NCBI RefSeq assembly: GCF_947179165.1
Contig: NC_077245.1
Location: forward strand, 23,418,740 to 23,482,739
Reading direction: 5' to 3'
Length of the DNA: 64,000 bases
From: Solanum dulcamara
Taxonomy: Eukaryota > Streptophyta > Magnoliopsida > Solanales > Solanaceae
A model generated the notes under the pieces. The model saw only the letters and a program-made list of their open reading frames with translations. It was not told the DNA's origin and searched no databases. The translations under genes were made by a program, and so were the position numbers. Shown here piece by piece: positions 8,562 to 18,415 of this stretch. Within the stretch, counting starts at the first letter, position 1, and each line of letters begins with the position of its first letter.

Positions 8562-10563
8562 CAAGTCCATATAGTATCTATATACCAATAGGAATAACTT
8601 ATAAAGATTATAAAGCCGAATATTTTGCTGCCTATATAGATAACGGATCAGGAATATGTTGCTGTAGACCAAACGTATTCCCTAAAAAATACCATCAAGA
8701 ATTACCCATTACTAAGGGAAAAGATATATCTAATAATATTGTAACGATGTCTAAAGGCATTGCTCAACCGATCATACTACTAGGATATTTTCTAATAAAA
8801 TGTCCTCCATTTTATTTCCATAATACCGGACAAGATATTCTATTAGGAAATAACTTTTTAGAAATGTTTCATACTATTTTATATGATAGAGTTTTATTTC
8901 AAATAAAATTCAAAACTCCTTGTCAACATATTATTGTGGTAAAACGATTTAAAACTGCTTATTCCAAAAGATTACCTATTCATTTTAAACCCCGCACAGC
9001 CCAGCGTGGTGATATAGGATATCAAGATAAACCAATTTTCTCAAAAAGTACTCCATTACTTCAATACGATACTGATTGGGACAACCCTCAAACAATAAAT
9101 AAACAATCTAACAACTTGTTAGAATATCAAATAACTTTTAATAAATTAGAAGAAAGTTTAGACATGATTAAACAAAAGTTAGAACAATGTTTTTCAGAAA
9201 ATCCTTTAGAATTTTGGGATAAAAATAAGATAGAAGCCAAGTTAGAAATAAAGGATAAAGATAAAATTATTAGAGTAAAACCAATGAGATATAACCCCGA
9301 TGACCAAAAAGAATTCCAAAAACAGATTAAGGAATTATTAAGCCTTAGAATAATAAGACCTAGTAACTCTCCTCATAGCTCACCAGCCTTTATGGTTAGA
9401 AACCATGCAGAGATAGTAAGAAATAAACCAAGGATGGTTATTAACTATAAAAAGTTAAATGATAATACTATATTTGATGGATATTTCTTAACGCATAAAG
9501 AAAGCCTAATTAATAGAACTACTAACAAAAAGATATTTTCTAAGTTTGATTGTAAAAGTGGATTTTGGCAAATAAAAATGAATAAAGATAGTGTTCATTA
9601 TACTGCATTCTCTACCCCGCAAGGGAAGTATGAATGGTTAGTCATGCCATTTGGATTAAAAAATGCACCACAGATATTTCAAAGAAAAATGGATAATATC
9701 TTTAAAGATTATGACTATATATTTGTCTACGTCGATGATATTTTAGTTTTATCCGATAGCCTTGAAGAACACTTGATACACCTAAATAAATTTACTAACT
9801 TGTGCCTAGAAAATGGATTAGCACTTTCTAAAAAAAAGCAAGCTTATTAAAAAATGAGATAGAATTTTTAGGAATGATAATTAACGGAAATGGTATTAAA
9901 TTACAAAGCCATATCGTCGAAAAAATATCTTTTTTTCCAGATAAATTAATCGATAAAAAGCAAGTACAAAGCTTTTTAGGGATACTTAACTATGCCTCGA
10001 ATTATATTCAAAATTTGGCTGAACTAAGAAAGCCATTTCAAGAATTATTAAAAAAGGATAAGAGCTTTGAATTTAATGAAGTCTTAATGAAAAAAGTAAA
10101 TGATATTAAATCTATTTGTAAAGACTTACCAAAATTACAATTACCAAAAGATAGTGATGATTTAATTTTAGAAACAGATGCTTCGGAACAGTGCTGGAGC
10201 AGAGTATTAAAAAAGATAGATTATGATCTTAATAAAAATAAGATAGGAGAAAGTCTATGTAGATATTATTTCGGAACTTTTTCGGATACACAAACAAGAT
10301 ATCATATTAATGAAAAAGAATTGTTAGCCGTAGTAAAAAGTTGTCAAAAATTATATTACTTTTTACTATCAAAACGATTTACTCTTAGAACTGATAATAC
10401 ACAAGTAAAGGCTTTTGTTCATAATAATCTTCCGTCAAAACTGGAATATAAATGATTTATTAGATGGCAAATGCTTTTGTCTGAATATTCTTTTGATATT
10501 GAAATTATTCGCTCTAATAAAAATATTGCAGCAGATTTTCTCACCAGAGATGGAAAGAATTAA
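8558..10563 (+). pseudogene. EPRV pol: protease-RT-RNase H (copy B)
   Basis: The viral replication enzyme ORF. It starts with a retropepsin-like domain (Asp-Asn-Gly-Ser at residues 28-31, ILLGNNF at 94-100), then a linker to about residue 240, the RT (RMVINYK, PFGLKNAP, catalytic YVDD at 9728-9739) and RNase H (first Asp in ETDAS, then the YHINEKE region, ending in AADFLTRDG). Lesions: a frameshift in the A-rich run near 9835-9850 and a TGA at 10453-10455 where copy A has Arg. The first 430 codons are open. The Asn in the protease motif is found in copies A and B alike, so it looks ancestral rather than a late mutation. Confidence 0.85.
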
Positions 10564-11638
10564 AGACCATCTTCAAGATATTGATAAAGGATTTAAAGAT
10601 ATTCAAAAGGCAGTTTCAGATATTATCGAAATTGCTAATTTTGATTGTGAGCAACTGATAGCTGACAAATTAATCAGCGTATGTGCCTAGATAACGTCCC
10701 AAATCGGACTATGCAGTGATTCTTATGATATTAGTGATTCTTATGATATTATTAATAGCTTGATAAAAGCTCAAAAAGATGATAATACCTCTACAATTAC
10801 GGAGGAAAAAGATAAGATGTCTTTTAGACCCCAATTACCTAAAAAAGGAATTACATTGGGAACAATGAAAGAAATGTTTGATAAATTACTCCCATTTGAT
10901 GGAGAAAACCAGGAAAAGATAATGAGAGATTTATTTTCTCTCAAGACAATACCAAATCGATACATTGATTGTACTGAGATATACCCCAGAATTAATTATC
11001 TACAAGATTCTTCTCCTCAGGAGATTAGATATTGGTATGATTTTGGAGCTGTTAATTCCATTTATTTAACAACTCCCAACTTTCCCAAAATTAGCCGATT
11101 ACCATCTTGGGTTCAAGATGGCGTAAAAGATTGTTATCTGAATAATCCCACAATCACGGTGAAAGATATACTGGTCCTTAAGTTTATTTCTTCCAGACCT
11201 GATTATTATAAAGAAGAAAGATACCCTGCATATCACTTTATGCAAATTGGCAAAGCCGATGATTTTAATATTATTAATAATTATCAAGAGAAATCTTTTG
11301 TACGCTTCTCAAAAAAAGATGTTCATTATCGACGAGCAATCGGTCTAAGGATAGTTCTTCAAAATATGGAACATAGTTTCAAAAGAGGATTTAGGACCTA
11401 TGGAGGAACGAAAATACACTCCTCCATTATGATTTCCCCTGCTAAAACTACACCACCATCGGTAAAAAGATATATGCAAACCAATATAGACCTGATTAAT
11501 AAGGGAATTATTAAATCAAGTCCGCAGGCACAACAACAATTATGTGAGATGAGAAAGCACGCCAAAGGGACGTGTGAATTCTGCTCTCCGAGAAAGGAAA
11601 AGATAATTGAAGATGCCATGTCCACATCATCCGAATAA
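10550..11638 (+). pseudogene. EPRV TAV of copy B, one stop codon
   Basis: A 362-codon frame that begins at an ATG overlapping the RNase H stop by 14 bases, as in copy A. One TAG (10688-10690, Lys in copy A) cuts it at codon 47; the rest (to 11638) is open for 292 codons from 10760. Conserved TAV parts: CYLNNPTIT, the ERYPAYH region, HYRRAIGLRI, FRTYGG and a Cys-x2-Cys near the end. An exact 18-bp tandem duplication (10715-10750) adds six codons in frame. Confidence 0.8.
10715..10750 (+). repeat. 18-bp tandem duplication inside TAV
   Basis: Two exact copies of an 18-base unit (10715-10732 and 10733-10750). The length is a multiple of three, so the frame is kept. Copy A has a single equivalent here. 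Confidence 0.85.
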
Positions 11639-12049
11639 ATTTCTGACATGTGGAAAAAGAGATAAGGATCAAGATATAGAAGATAATGATTCATTTTGAT
11701 AGAGACACATTTGTCATTTTGTGATAGGTGGTCCTACTATCTTGTCTACTTTGACAAATGGAAGAAGAAGATAAAAATAGAAAAGAAGATACGCAAGAAA
11801 TCAAGGATAGAAGAAAAGACAAAGGAGAAGATAGCGACATTTATCTAACCTTTTGTCATTTTATATGATAGTGACTAATAGCTAATATTTTGTCATTTTG
11901 TAATAATGTTAGCGTAGAAAATAAGAGGAAGATGACACTTTTGTCATTTTGTAAGATAGATTAGTCTTTAGATGTTTAGGATAGATATAAGGTCATTGTC
12001 AATTTACTTTCTAATTTTGAAGTCCGTAGTTGAAGCCTGTCTCCTTCAT

Positions 12050-12057
12050 CTATAAAA
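12050..12057 (+). promoter_or_regulatory. TATA box of EPRV copy B
   Basis: CTATAAAA in the same setting as in copies A (1425-1432) and C (27761-27768). Transcription from here would run right, through ORF1 and the start of ORF2, then antisense through the MP piece of copy C into the El1 LTR. Confidence 0.6.
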
Positions 12058-12149
12058 GGAGATAGTTTGTAACACAGGAGGGCATCGATCAGAAAAGAAC
12101 CTCAAATATTTTCCTCTTTTTTGTAAAATACCCCCACTACCAAGATATG

Positions 12150-12155
12150 AATAAA
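12150..12155 (+). terminator. AATAAA polyadenylation signal of EPRV copy B
   Basis: A perfect AATAAA about 95 bases after the TATA box, the position expected for a pararetrovirus poly(A) signal that is bypassed on the first pass. Confidence 0.45.
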
Positions 12156-12504
12156 AACTAAGAAGTTTTTGAGTTACTTTCTTGAGCAAATATTATTATT
12201 ACTGTTATAATCTTTTTCCCCTTTTATAAAAAGACAAGTCTCCTCTTCCATATCACCCTTACGCCTTAGAGTATAAAACGAACTAAGGTTGTACTGAGTT
12301 ACGCTGAAGGAACGTCAGAGAAGTTACCTGTTTTCAGGTTGGGATTGCAATATCCGGTAAAAGTCTCGACGGATACCCGGTGTAATTTTGGTCAAAACGG
12401 GACAGGTATGGAAGCGTGTTGGACCCTTGACTTTTTATTTTAGTTGAAATATTATACTGTTATAATATTACTCTGCTCTTGAAAGTTACTCTCTTTCAAA
12501 AATT

Positions 12505-12816
12505 ATGTTTACTTTAGACATAACATATTCCTCCTCAGGAGGCTTAATTTTACTTGTTAAACAAAATAATAACATTGTTAGATATGAAAATATACCCACT
12601 CGGATACTTGACCTAACGAACCAGCGATTTTCTGGACCCCCTCTCCCCGTTGGTATCAGAGCCATGATAGACGTTAAAGACGTGGAAGTAGATATTACAC
12701 AAAACATGTCAACTTTAGAGATAAATATTAGACAAGAAAACAGTGAAGATAAATTTGATAGAATAACTAACACACTAAAGTGCGATGAAAATTTTAATGA
12801 TATAGATATAGAATGA
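12505..12816 (+). CDS. EPRV ORF1 (copy B), contains the primer-binding site
   Basis: An intact 103-codon ORF, the first after the leader. The N-terminal half is Gly/Leu/Ile-rich; the C-terminal half is acidic. No known domain. The tRNA-Met primer site is inside the frame (12651-12663) and is translated as part of Val-Gly-Ile-Arg-Ala. It ends in TGA overlapping the ORF2 ATG (12813-12816). A homologue, also intact, is at 27105-27419 in copy C with the site in the same place. Being open in two diverged copies argues that it is a real gene. Confidence 0.7.
   Translation: MFTLDITYSSSGGLILLVKQNNNIVRYENIPTRILDLTNQRFSGPPLPVGIRAMIDVKDVEVDITQNMSTLEINIRQENSEDKFDRITNTLKCDENFNDIDIE
12651..12663 (+). promoter_or_regulatory. 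Primer-binding site for tRNA-Met (EPRV copy B)
   Basis: TGGTATCAGAGCC, complementary to the 3' end of plant initiator tRNA-Met, the primer of caulimovirid minus-strand synthesis. It lies within ORF1, not in the leader. Confidence 0.85.
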
Positions 12817-12890
12817 AAAGACATCCTACTTTTGCAGATATAAAAATAGATAATAATTATTTATGGAAGTTTAGAAAACACTTAAAAGAT
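12813..12890 (+). pseudogene. EPRV ORF2 start (copy B), cut
   Basis: The first 26 codons of ORF2, near-identical to 7606-7683 of copy A, then cut by the join to antisense MP DNA. The start overlaps the ORF1 stop. Confidence 0.65.
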
Positions 12891-13484
12891 GTGTATTTGA
12901 AATAGCATATAAGATTACATAAGTTATCGAATAGGGTCTATTGTATTTGTGAAAGAAATCTTTTCTTTTAAATCTTGTATTGAGCTTAGTGTTTTATCAT
13001 AGTCTTTATCTAGGAGATGGTATGAAATCCTAGGATAAATATTAAATTTAATCTTTCCATATTGTAAATTTCCTCGTAATATTCTTAAACATGCTTCTTT
13101 ACTATTTATTATCTAATTATCTATAATAGCTAAATCTATTGGTGTATCTAATCCTTCTCTGAATGTGAATTTTATTATTATCTGGATTGCTCCTATATGT
13201 ATCCATCCAAGAGTATTTTGAATTTCTATTTTTATTTTTCGTAATTTATCTTGAATATCTTTTTTAGATAGTAACGGTATCATTATTTTATTAGAAGTAA
13301 CAGAGACTTCTAAAGCTCTTTCTTGGATATTTAATCCATAAAATAAATGATGTGTTTTTTTAATCCGAATCTTTCGAATATATTTACATCAAATCCTGAG
13401 TAATTAGTTAAAGATTTTTGTTGTATTTGTTTTAATTTTCTTTTATCTATAAGTATATCTTTTTTATATTCTCCTGTCTGTTCT
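12891..13484 (-). pseudogene. EPRV movement protein (copy C), part left of El1
   Basis: The continuation of the MP frame that begins at 25024 and was split by El1. It contains the GLNIQERALEVSVTS region and the GWIHIGAIQI-type core, with frameshifts and a stop. It ends at 12891, where it is fused tail-to-tail with ORF2 of copy B. Confidence 0.75.
13480..13484 (+). repeat. Target-site duplication of El1, left
   Basis: GTTCT just before the TG of the 5' LTR; repeated at 24973-24977 after the CA of the 3' LTR. Joining the flanks gives the uninterrupted MP sequence seen at about 55990-56000 in the other copy. Confidence 0.85.
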
Positions 13485-13667
13485 TGTAACGACCTTATTT
13501 TGCGACTTTTGTTGATTTTCCTATTTAATCCTTGACTTTTATAAATAATTTATGACTTGTGGGAATGAGTGGCATGATTTTCATATTGATGAAAAAAGAA
13601 TTATCTTGTTATTAAAAATAATTTTTTTAAAAAAGGAAATAAAAAATTATTAAAAAAAATAAAATAA

Positions 13668-13717
<50 letters not shown>

Positions 13718-15424
13718 TGATGGCATTAAGCCATCAGATGTAAACGAGAGAACGAGAAAGCGGTAGAAACTGGAAAAAAAATACGGAGGAAGAAATAAAA
13801 GAAAGGGAAAAAGAAAAATAAATGAGAAGAGAAAAATAGGGATTTTCATTCCAAATCGTTAAAGTAATTATTCTCATCCTTTTCATTAATTTTTTATGTG
13901 ATTATGAACATATTCTTAGGGTATATTGGTGGAGAAATAACGCTGAAATAAGTAAATATTACCCTGTTCTTCACATAAAATCTTGATTTGGGGGTCGAAT
14001 AACGATCCGTTTTAGCTAAAATTTGACATGTGAGTTTATTTTATCATGAGTGAACATAATTGGAAATTTTTTTTTAGATTTGACGTCAATGACTCGGTAT
14101 GACTTTTTGACCAATTTTTTATCCAAAAATAAATATAGCAATATGTGTAATTATGTATTTGAACAGATTTTGATTATTCAGAAGCGTTAAAAAAGACTCA
14201 AGTTTTAAAGTGATTATTCAATTTAATTGAGGCAAGTGAATATTTAAACCTCAATTTAAGTTTGTAGATGTTTGTATTTTTGTGTTATGTGTACTGGGGA
14301 GTAATGAAAATTGGACTGGATTATTGACTGTATGATTGGCCTTAAAAATAGAGATAAGGTGTATAAAATAGTGATCTAACGACATGTATTGATGGAATTG
14401 ATATGTTGTGATTATGAGTTTATTTTAGACATGTAAAATGACTATGTTGACGTGAGATAGGAAAAATTATTGTTGTACTCATGTTATTTTTGTGAATCAT
14501 ATGAACATGAATTGATTGCATTGGTTCTGATATACTGTGCTGAGACTGAAAATGATATAAAACAAAGGGGTCGACCCTTACACTCTATGGCAGGTATTAT
14601 GAAATAAAGGGGTGGGCCACATGCTCCGTGGCAAGATATGTATATTGAGGGGATTGGCCACACACTCCATGGCAGGTGACTTTGATAAAAATGTCCCCCA
14701 TGGGTTCCGGACTGTAATTTAACAGATGTGTACTGATAGGATAAACATGCATCATCTCATTGCATTGCATCATATTTTGTTGATATTTGTAAATTCGTGT
14801 TTACCACTTATTGCTCTGTATATGTTGAATTTGAGTTGATATGATTCACTTGATAAGACTACTGATGAATATTCGTGGACTGTATTGTTATTATTGTGTA
14901 GAGTATAGAGTTGGGCTGGTTTTATGCAGGTTGTAGTTGAGGAGGTTCGGTTAGAATGGCAGGAGTACTTGTATCTATCGAGCTTTGCTTTATTTTAGTT
15001 ATCCACTTGCTGAGTACCGTGTTGTTTGGTACTCACTCCTTGCTTCTATACTTGTGTAGGTTGTAAGCCCAGACCCGCTTGATCTCTTTGCATTTTATAC
15101 CACATCCGAGGCTATCATCTCGAGTGTTGAGGTAGCTGTTACATCCATCTAGCGGACACCTCTTACTCCTTTAATATGTTTTAGTCCTATTCTAGAGATA
15201 AATACATTGTGACTATATTTTCTTTCGTACTTTGGTAGTCTATTAGTGGCTTGTATACATGACAACCAATCATGGGGGAATTTGAGTTTGGTTTATGTGT
15301 TTTTGATTAAGTTAAATTTTTATTTAGTTCATTTTCTTTCACATCTACTTTCCATTGGGTATTAGGCTGACTTGCTTCGGTGGGCTGAGATGAGTTTCAT
15401 CACACCCGGATTTGGGTCGTGACA
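13485..15424 (+). mobile_element. El1 5' LTR
   Basis: 1,940 bp, TG...CA ends. It contains a (TA)n run at about 13671-13712, three degenerate units of a ~43-bp repeat (about 14570-14690; the 3' LTR has two), and no gene. Plant LTRs hold the element's promoter and terminator, but I cannot place a start site with confidence. Confidence 0.9.
13671..13712. repeat. (TA)n microsatellite in El1 5' LTR
   Basis: About 20 TA units; the equivalent place in the 3' LTR (about 23288-23300) has only a short run, so it grew or shrank after insertion. Confidence 0.9.
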
Positions 15425-15427
15425 AAA

Positions 15428-15440
15428 TAGTATCATAGAC
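15428..15440 (+). promoter_or_regulatory. El1 primer-binding site, degenerate
   Basis: Three bases after the LTR end: TAGTATCATAGAC, matching the tRNA-Met site TGGTATCAGAGCC at 10 of 13 positions. The changes are G to A, G to T and C to A. Confidence 0.65.
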
Positions 15441-15624
15441 CCAGGTTCATAGGTCTTACGTGTATACAAGCTGAGTCTAAGTAGAGTCTTGAGGATTGGT
15501 ATGGAGATGTCTGTACTTATCTTCGAGAGGCTATGAGGACTTTTAGGAAATTTTTCCTTTGTTCTTTCACTTTGTATCGTGCGTGTTGTGTTGGTACTGA
15601 ATTTTTGTGTGTCCTTTCTGACAG

Positions 15625-17160
15625 ATGGTTAGGACCAGAACTATAGCTAGAGATAGAGGAAGGGAGGCACTCCTTGAGGTTGATGTTGGGACCCCAACTA
15701 GGGGTAGAGATAGAGGTCAAGCTAGAGTCCGTGGTCAGGGTGTGGCGGCAGGCAGAGGTCGTTCCCAAGGAGTGGAACCAACTAGAGGTCATGCTAGAGA
15801 GACTTCTCCTGATCCACAAATTGATGCTAGAGAGGAATAGGTCCCTCCAGAGCTTACTACTGCACCATTGCTTCAAGCCACTTTGATGAGAGTATTGGAT
15901 ACGCTCGAAGGATTTAATCAGAGTGTGAAGGCGAATGGTACACCCGAGGATTCTCAAACTAGAGCAGGGGCTCAAACTCTAGGGCAGAATCAGATTCTAG
16001 TTATTTAGGATCCGGTGGGCCAGCCACCTATGGGATCTAGAGCGGATGAGGATAGAATACAAGTAAGGAGAGCCTAGAGTGCACCTGTAGTCATATTGAC
16101 TGACGACGAGCAACGCCGATATGAGAGGTTACAAAAAATAGACCCATCACAGTTTCAGGGTGGGAAGATTGAGGATGAACATGAGTTCTTGACCATGTGC
16201 CAAGATTTGTTGGAGGCAGTAGGGTTAGCTGAGACTTATAGAGTTTGTTATACTACACTCTAGTTATGTGGGCCAGCTAGAGAGTGGTGGAAAGTGTATC
16301 TGAGTTCCAGGCCAGTTGGGTCATCCTAGATGACTTGGGATGAGTTTTCTAGTACCTTTTATGACCGTTTCGTCCCCTGGAGTGTGAAGAAAGAGAGCCG
16401 ATTATGGTTCAAGAATTTGAGGCAGGAGGGTCTTACAGTTTCTGAGTATGAGACTCGTTTCTACTAGTTGTCCAGACATGCCATGGCTGTCCTTCCTGAT
16501 GAGATAGAGTAGATTAGCAGATTTATGCAAGGATTGAACTATACTATTTGTACATTAATTTTTCGACTCACCCGTGAGGGCACTTCCTTCCATTCCATTG
16601 TGGGTGCTGCCAAGGAGGCGGAGTTGATAGAGAGAAAGAGGAGTTTGGGGACCTCAAGAGGGCCTGTGCTTCTGTTCAGTTTTTGAGTACCTCATTTGGA
16701 GGTAGAGGGTCCTATAAAGGAGGTGGTTCCTTCTAGCATAGAGGACCAGTTCATGTATCTATGCCAACTTCAGAGGATGATCAGATACCTTATGGGTCCT
16801 ATAGTACAAATCAAAGTTACCAGGGGTCACAGTAAAGGCCGGTGAGCTGGGGTGGTTATACAAGTTCTACAGGTTCATCGCAGAGGTTTTCGCAAAAGAG
16901 AGCATGTTATACTTGTGGTGATCTAGATCATCTTTCATGGAAGTGTACATCTCAGAGTCGAGGAGGAACCCAACCTAGTTCTTCAGTTTTAGTTAGAGGA
17001 CCAGCACCGCCAGGTAGAGGTCGAGGTAGAGGCCAGACTAGTAGAGGTGGTCGCACTCCTAGTAGGAGTGCTGGTAGTGCTATAGTCCCTTAGGGAGGAG
17101 GTAGAGGTATTGGGAAGGTCGGAGGTGGTAGGGGAGCTTAGTGTTATGTTTTTCCAGGAA
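15625..17160 (+). pseudogene. El1 gag
   Basis: Starts with a Met-Val-Arg-Thr-Arg type gag N-terminus and an Arg/Gly-rich first part, then the capsid region (REWWKVYL-type and the tract around 16330-16500), and a CCHC knuckle (Cys-x2-Cys-x4-His-x4-Cys near 16905-16950) followed by an Arg/Gly-rich tail. It forms the particle and binds RNA. Stops in frame at 15838, about 16007 and several later places break it; the longest open piece with the knuckle is 16842-17093. Confidence 0.75.
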
Positions 17161-18415
17161 GACCCGAGGCTGAGGCTTCCGACGCAGTATCACAGGTATT
17201 GTCCCAGTCTGCAATTGACTTGTATCTGCATTATTTGATCCAGGGTCTACATTTTCCTATATGTCTGCCTATTTTGCATCTGACTTTGATTTGAAATGTG
17301 ATCGTATGTCCGTGTCCGTTCATGTTTCTATACCCGTGGGTGAACCCTTAGTGGTAGATCAATCTTGTCTTATTTTCTTAGCCGGGTATGATACTTGGGT
17401 AGATATGATTATTATGTGGATGTTAGATTTTGATGTGATATTATATATGGATTGTCTTTCTCTCCATCGTGCTATTCTCGATTGTTATGCTAATTATGCT
17501 AAAACTGTTATCTTAGTGATACCTGGTGCCCCGAGGATTGAGTGGAAGGATACTAGTGGCTTCTATCCTAGTAAGGTTATCTCATATATTCACGCTCAGA
17601 GGTTGATTTATAGAGGGTGTATGTCTTATTTAGCCTTTATTTTGGATACCAGTATTGAGTCACCTCCTATAAAGACTGTTCTAGTGGTTAAAGAGTTTTC
17701 TGATGTATTTCCTACTGATCTTCCTGGTATTCCTCCGGATAGGGACATTGATTTTGCTATTGACTTAGAGCCTGGCACTAAAACTATTTCTATTCCTCCA
17801 TATCGCATGGCTTCAGTTGAGTTAAAAGAGTTGAAGGATCAGTTGCAAGACTTGTTGAGTAAGGGGTTTATTCACCGTAGTGTGTCGCCTTGGGGTGCAC
17901 CAGTTCTGTTTGTAAAGAAGAAAGATGGAACTATGAGGATGTGTATTGATTACAGGCAGTTGAACAAGGTAACTGTCAAAAATAAGTATCATCTTTCCCA
18001 TATTAATGATTTATTTGATCAGCTATAGGGAGCGACATTATTTTCCAAAATAGACTTGAGGTCTGGTTATCATCAGTTGAAGATTAGGGCGTCAGATATC
18101 CCTAAGATAGCTTTTTGGACTTGTTATGGTCACTACGAGTTCTTGGTGATGTCATTTGGGTTGATCAACGCCCCCGCAATATTCATGGAGTTGATGAATA
18201 AAGTGTTTTGCCCATACTTAGATTCTTTTGTGATAGTATTCATTGATGATATCTTGGTGTATTCCAAGACTGAGGTAGATCATGTTCGCTATTTGAGGTT
18301 GGTACTTTAGAAGTTGAGGGAAGAAATATTGTATGCAAAGTTCTCCAAGTGTGAATTTTGGCTTGATTCTGTGACATTTTTAGGACATATGGTGTCCAAA
18401 GAGGGGATTAGAGTA
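17161..18415 (+). pseudogene. El1 protease and N-terminal RT
   Basis: The protease motif Asp-Pro-Gly-Ser is near 17239. The linker leads to RT (YRQLNK, RSGYHQ, PFGL-like VMSFGL and catalytic FIDD near 18240). The frame 17261-18028 is open for 255 codons, then TAG; 18056-18310 is open in the next stretch. The gene is interrupted at 18415 by the solo LTR and resumes at 20872. Confidence 0.8.
18411..18415 (+). repeat. Target-site duplication of solo LTR, left (imperfect)
   Basis: GAGTA here against GAGCG at 20872-20876; two bases differ, probably decay at a former CG. Confidence 0.55.

Larger units (their letters stand above)
11639..12504 (+). promoter_or_regulatory. EPRV intergenic promoter and leader (copy B)
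   Basis: Non-coding stretch between TAV and ORF1. It contains four copies of a TTTGTCATTTT-type motif (about 11709-11723, 11851-11863, 11887-11902, 11938-11953) around a GA-rich segment, a TATA box (12050-12057), an AATAAA (12150-12155) about 95 bases after it, and a leader with well conserved blocks (12270-12440). A poly(A) signal shortly after the RNA start is usual in caulimovirids, where it gives a terminally redundant pregenomic RNA. Confidence 0.65.
8343..12890 (+). other. EPRV copy B, plus strand, partial
   Basis: Starts inside the first protease domain right after the microsatellite and runs through pol, TAV, promoter region, ORF1 and the first 26 codons of ORF2. It then switches to antisense MP sequence at 12890/12891, with the three bases GAT shared by both sides. 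It is the most complete pol in the window but has a frameshift and a stop. By eye its TAV resembles copy C while its promoter, ORF1 and ORF2 resemble copy A. Confidence 0.85.

Noticed and set aside
15517..15975. 152-codon minus-strand frame at 15517-15975
   Set aside because: Antisense of the Arg/Gly-rich El1 gag start; compositional artefact.
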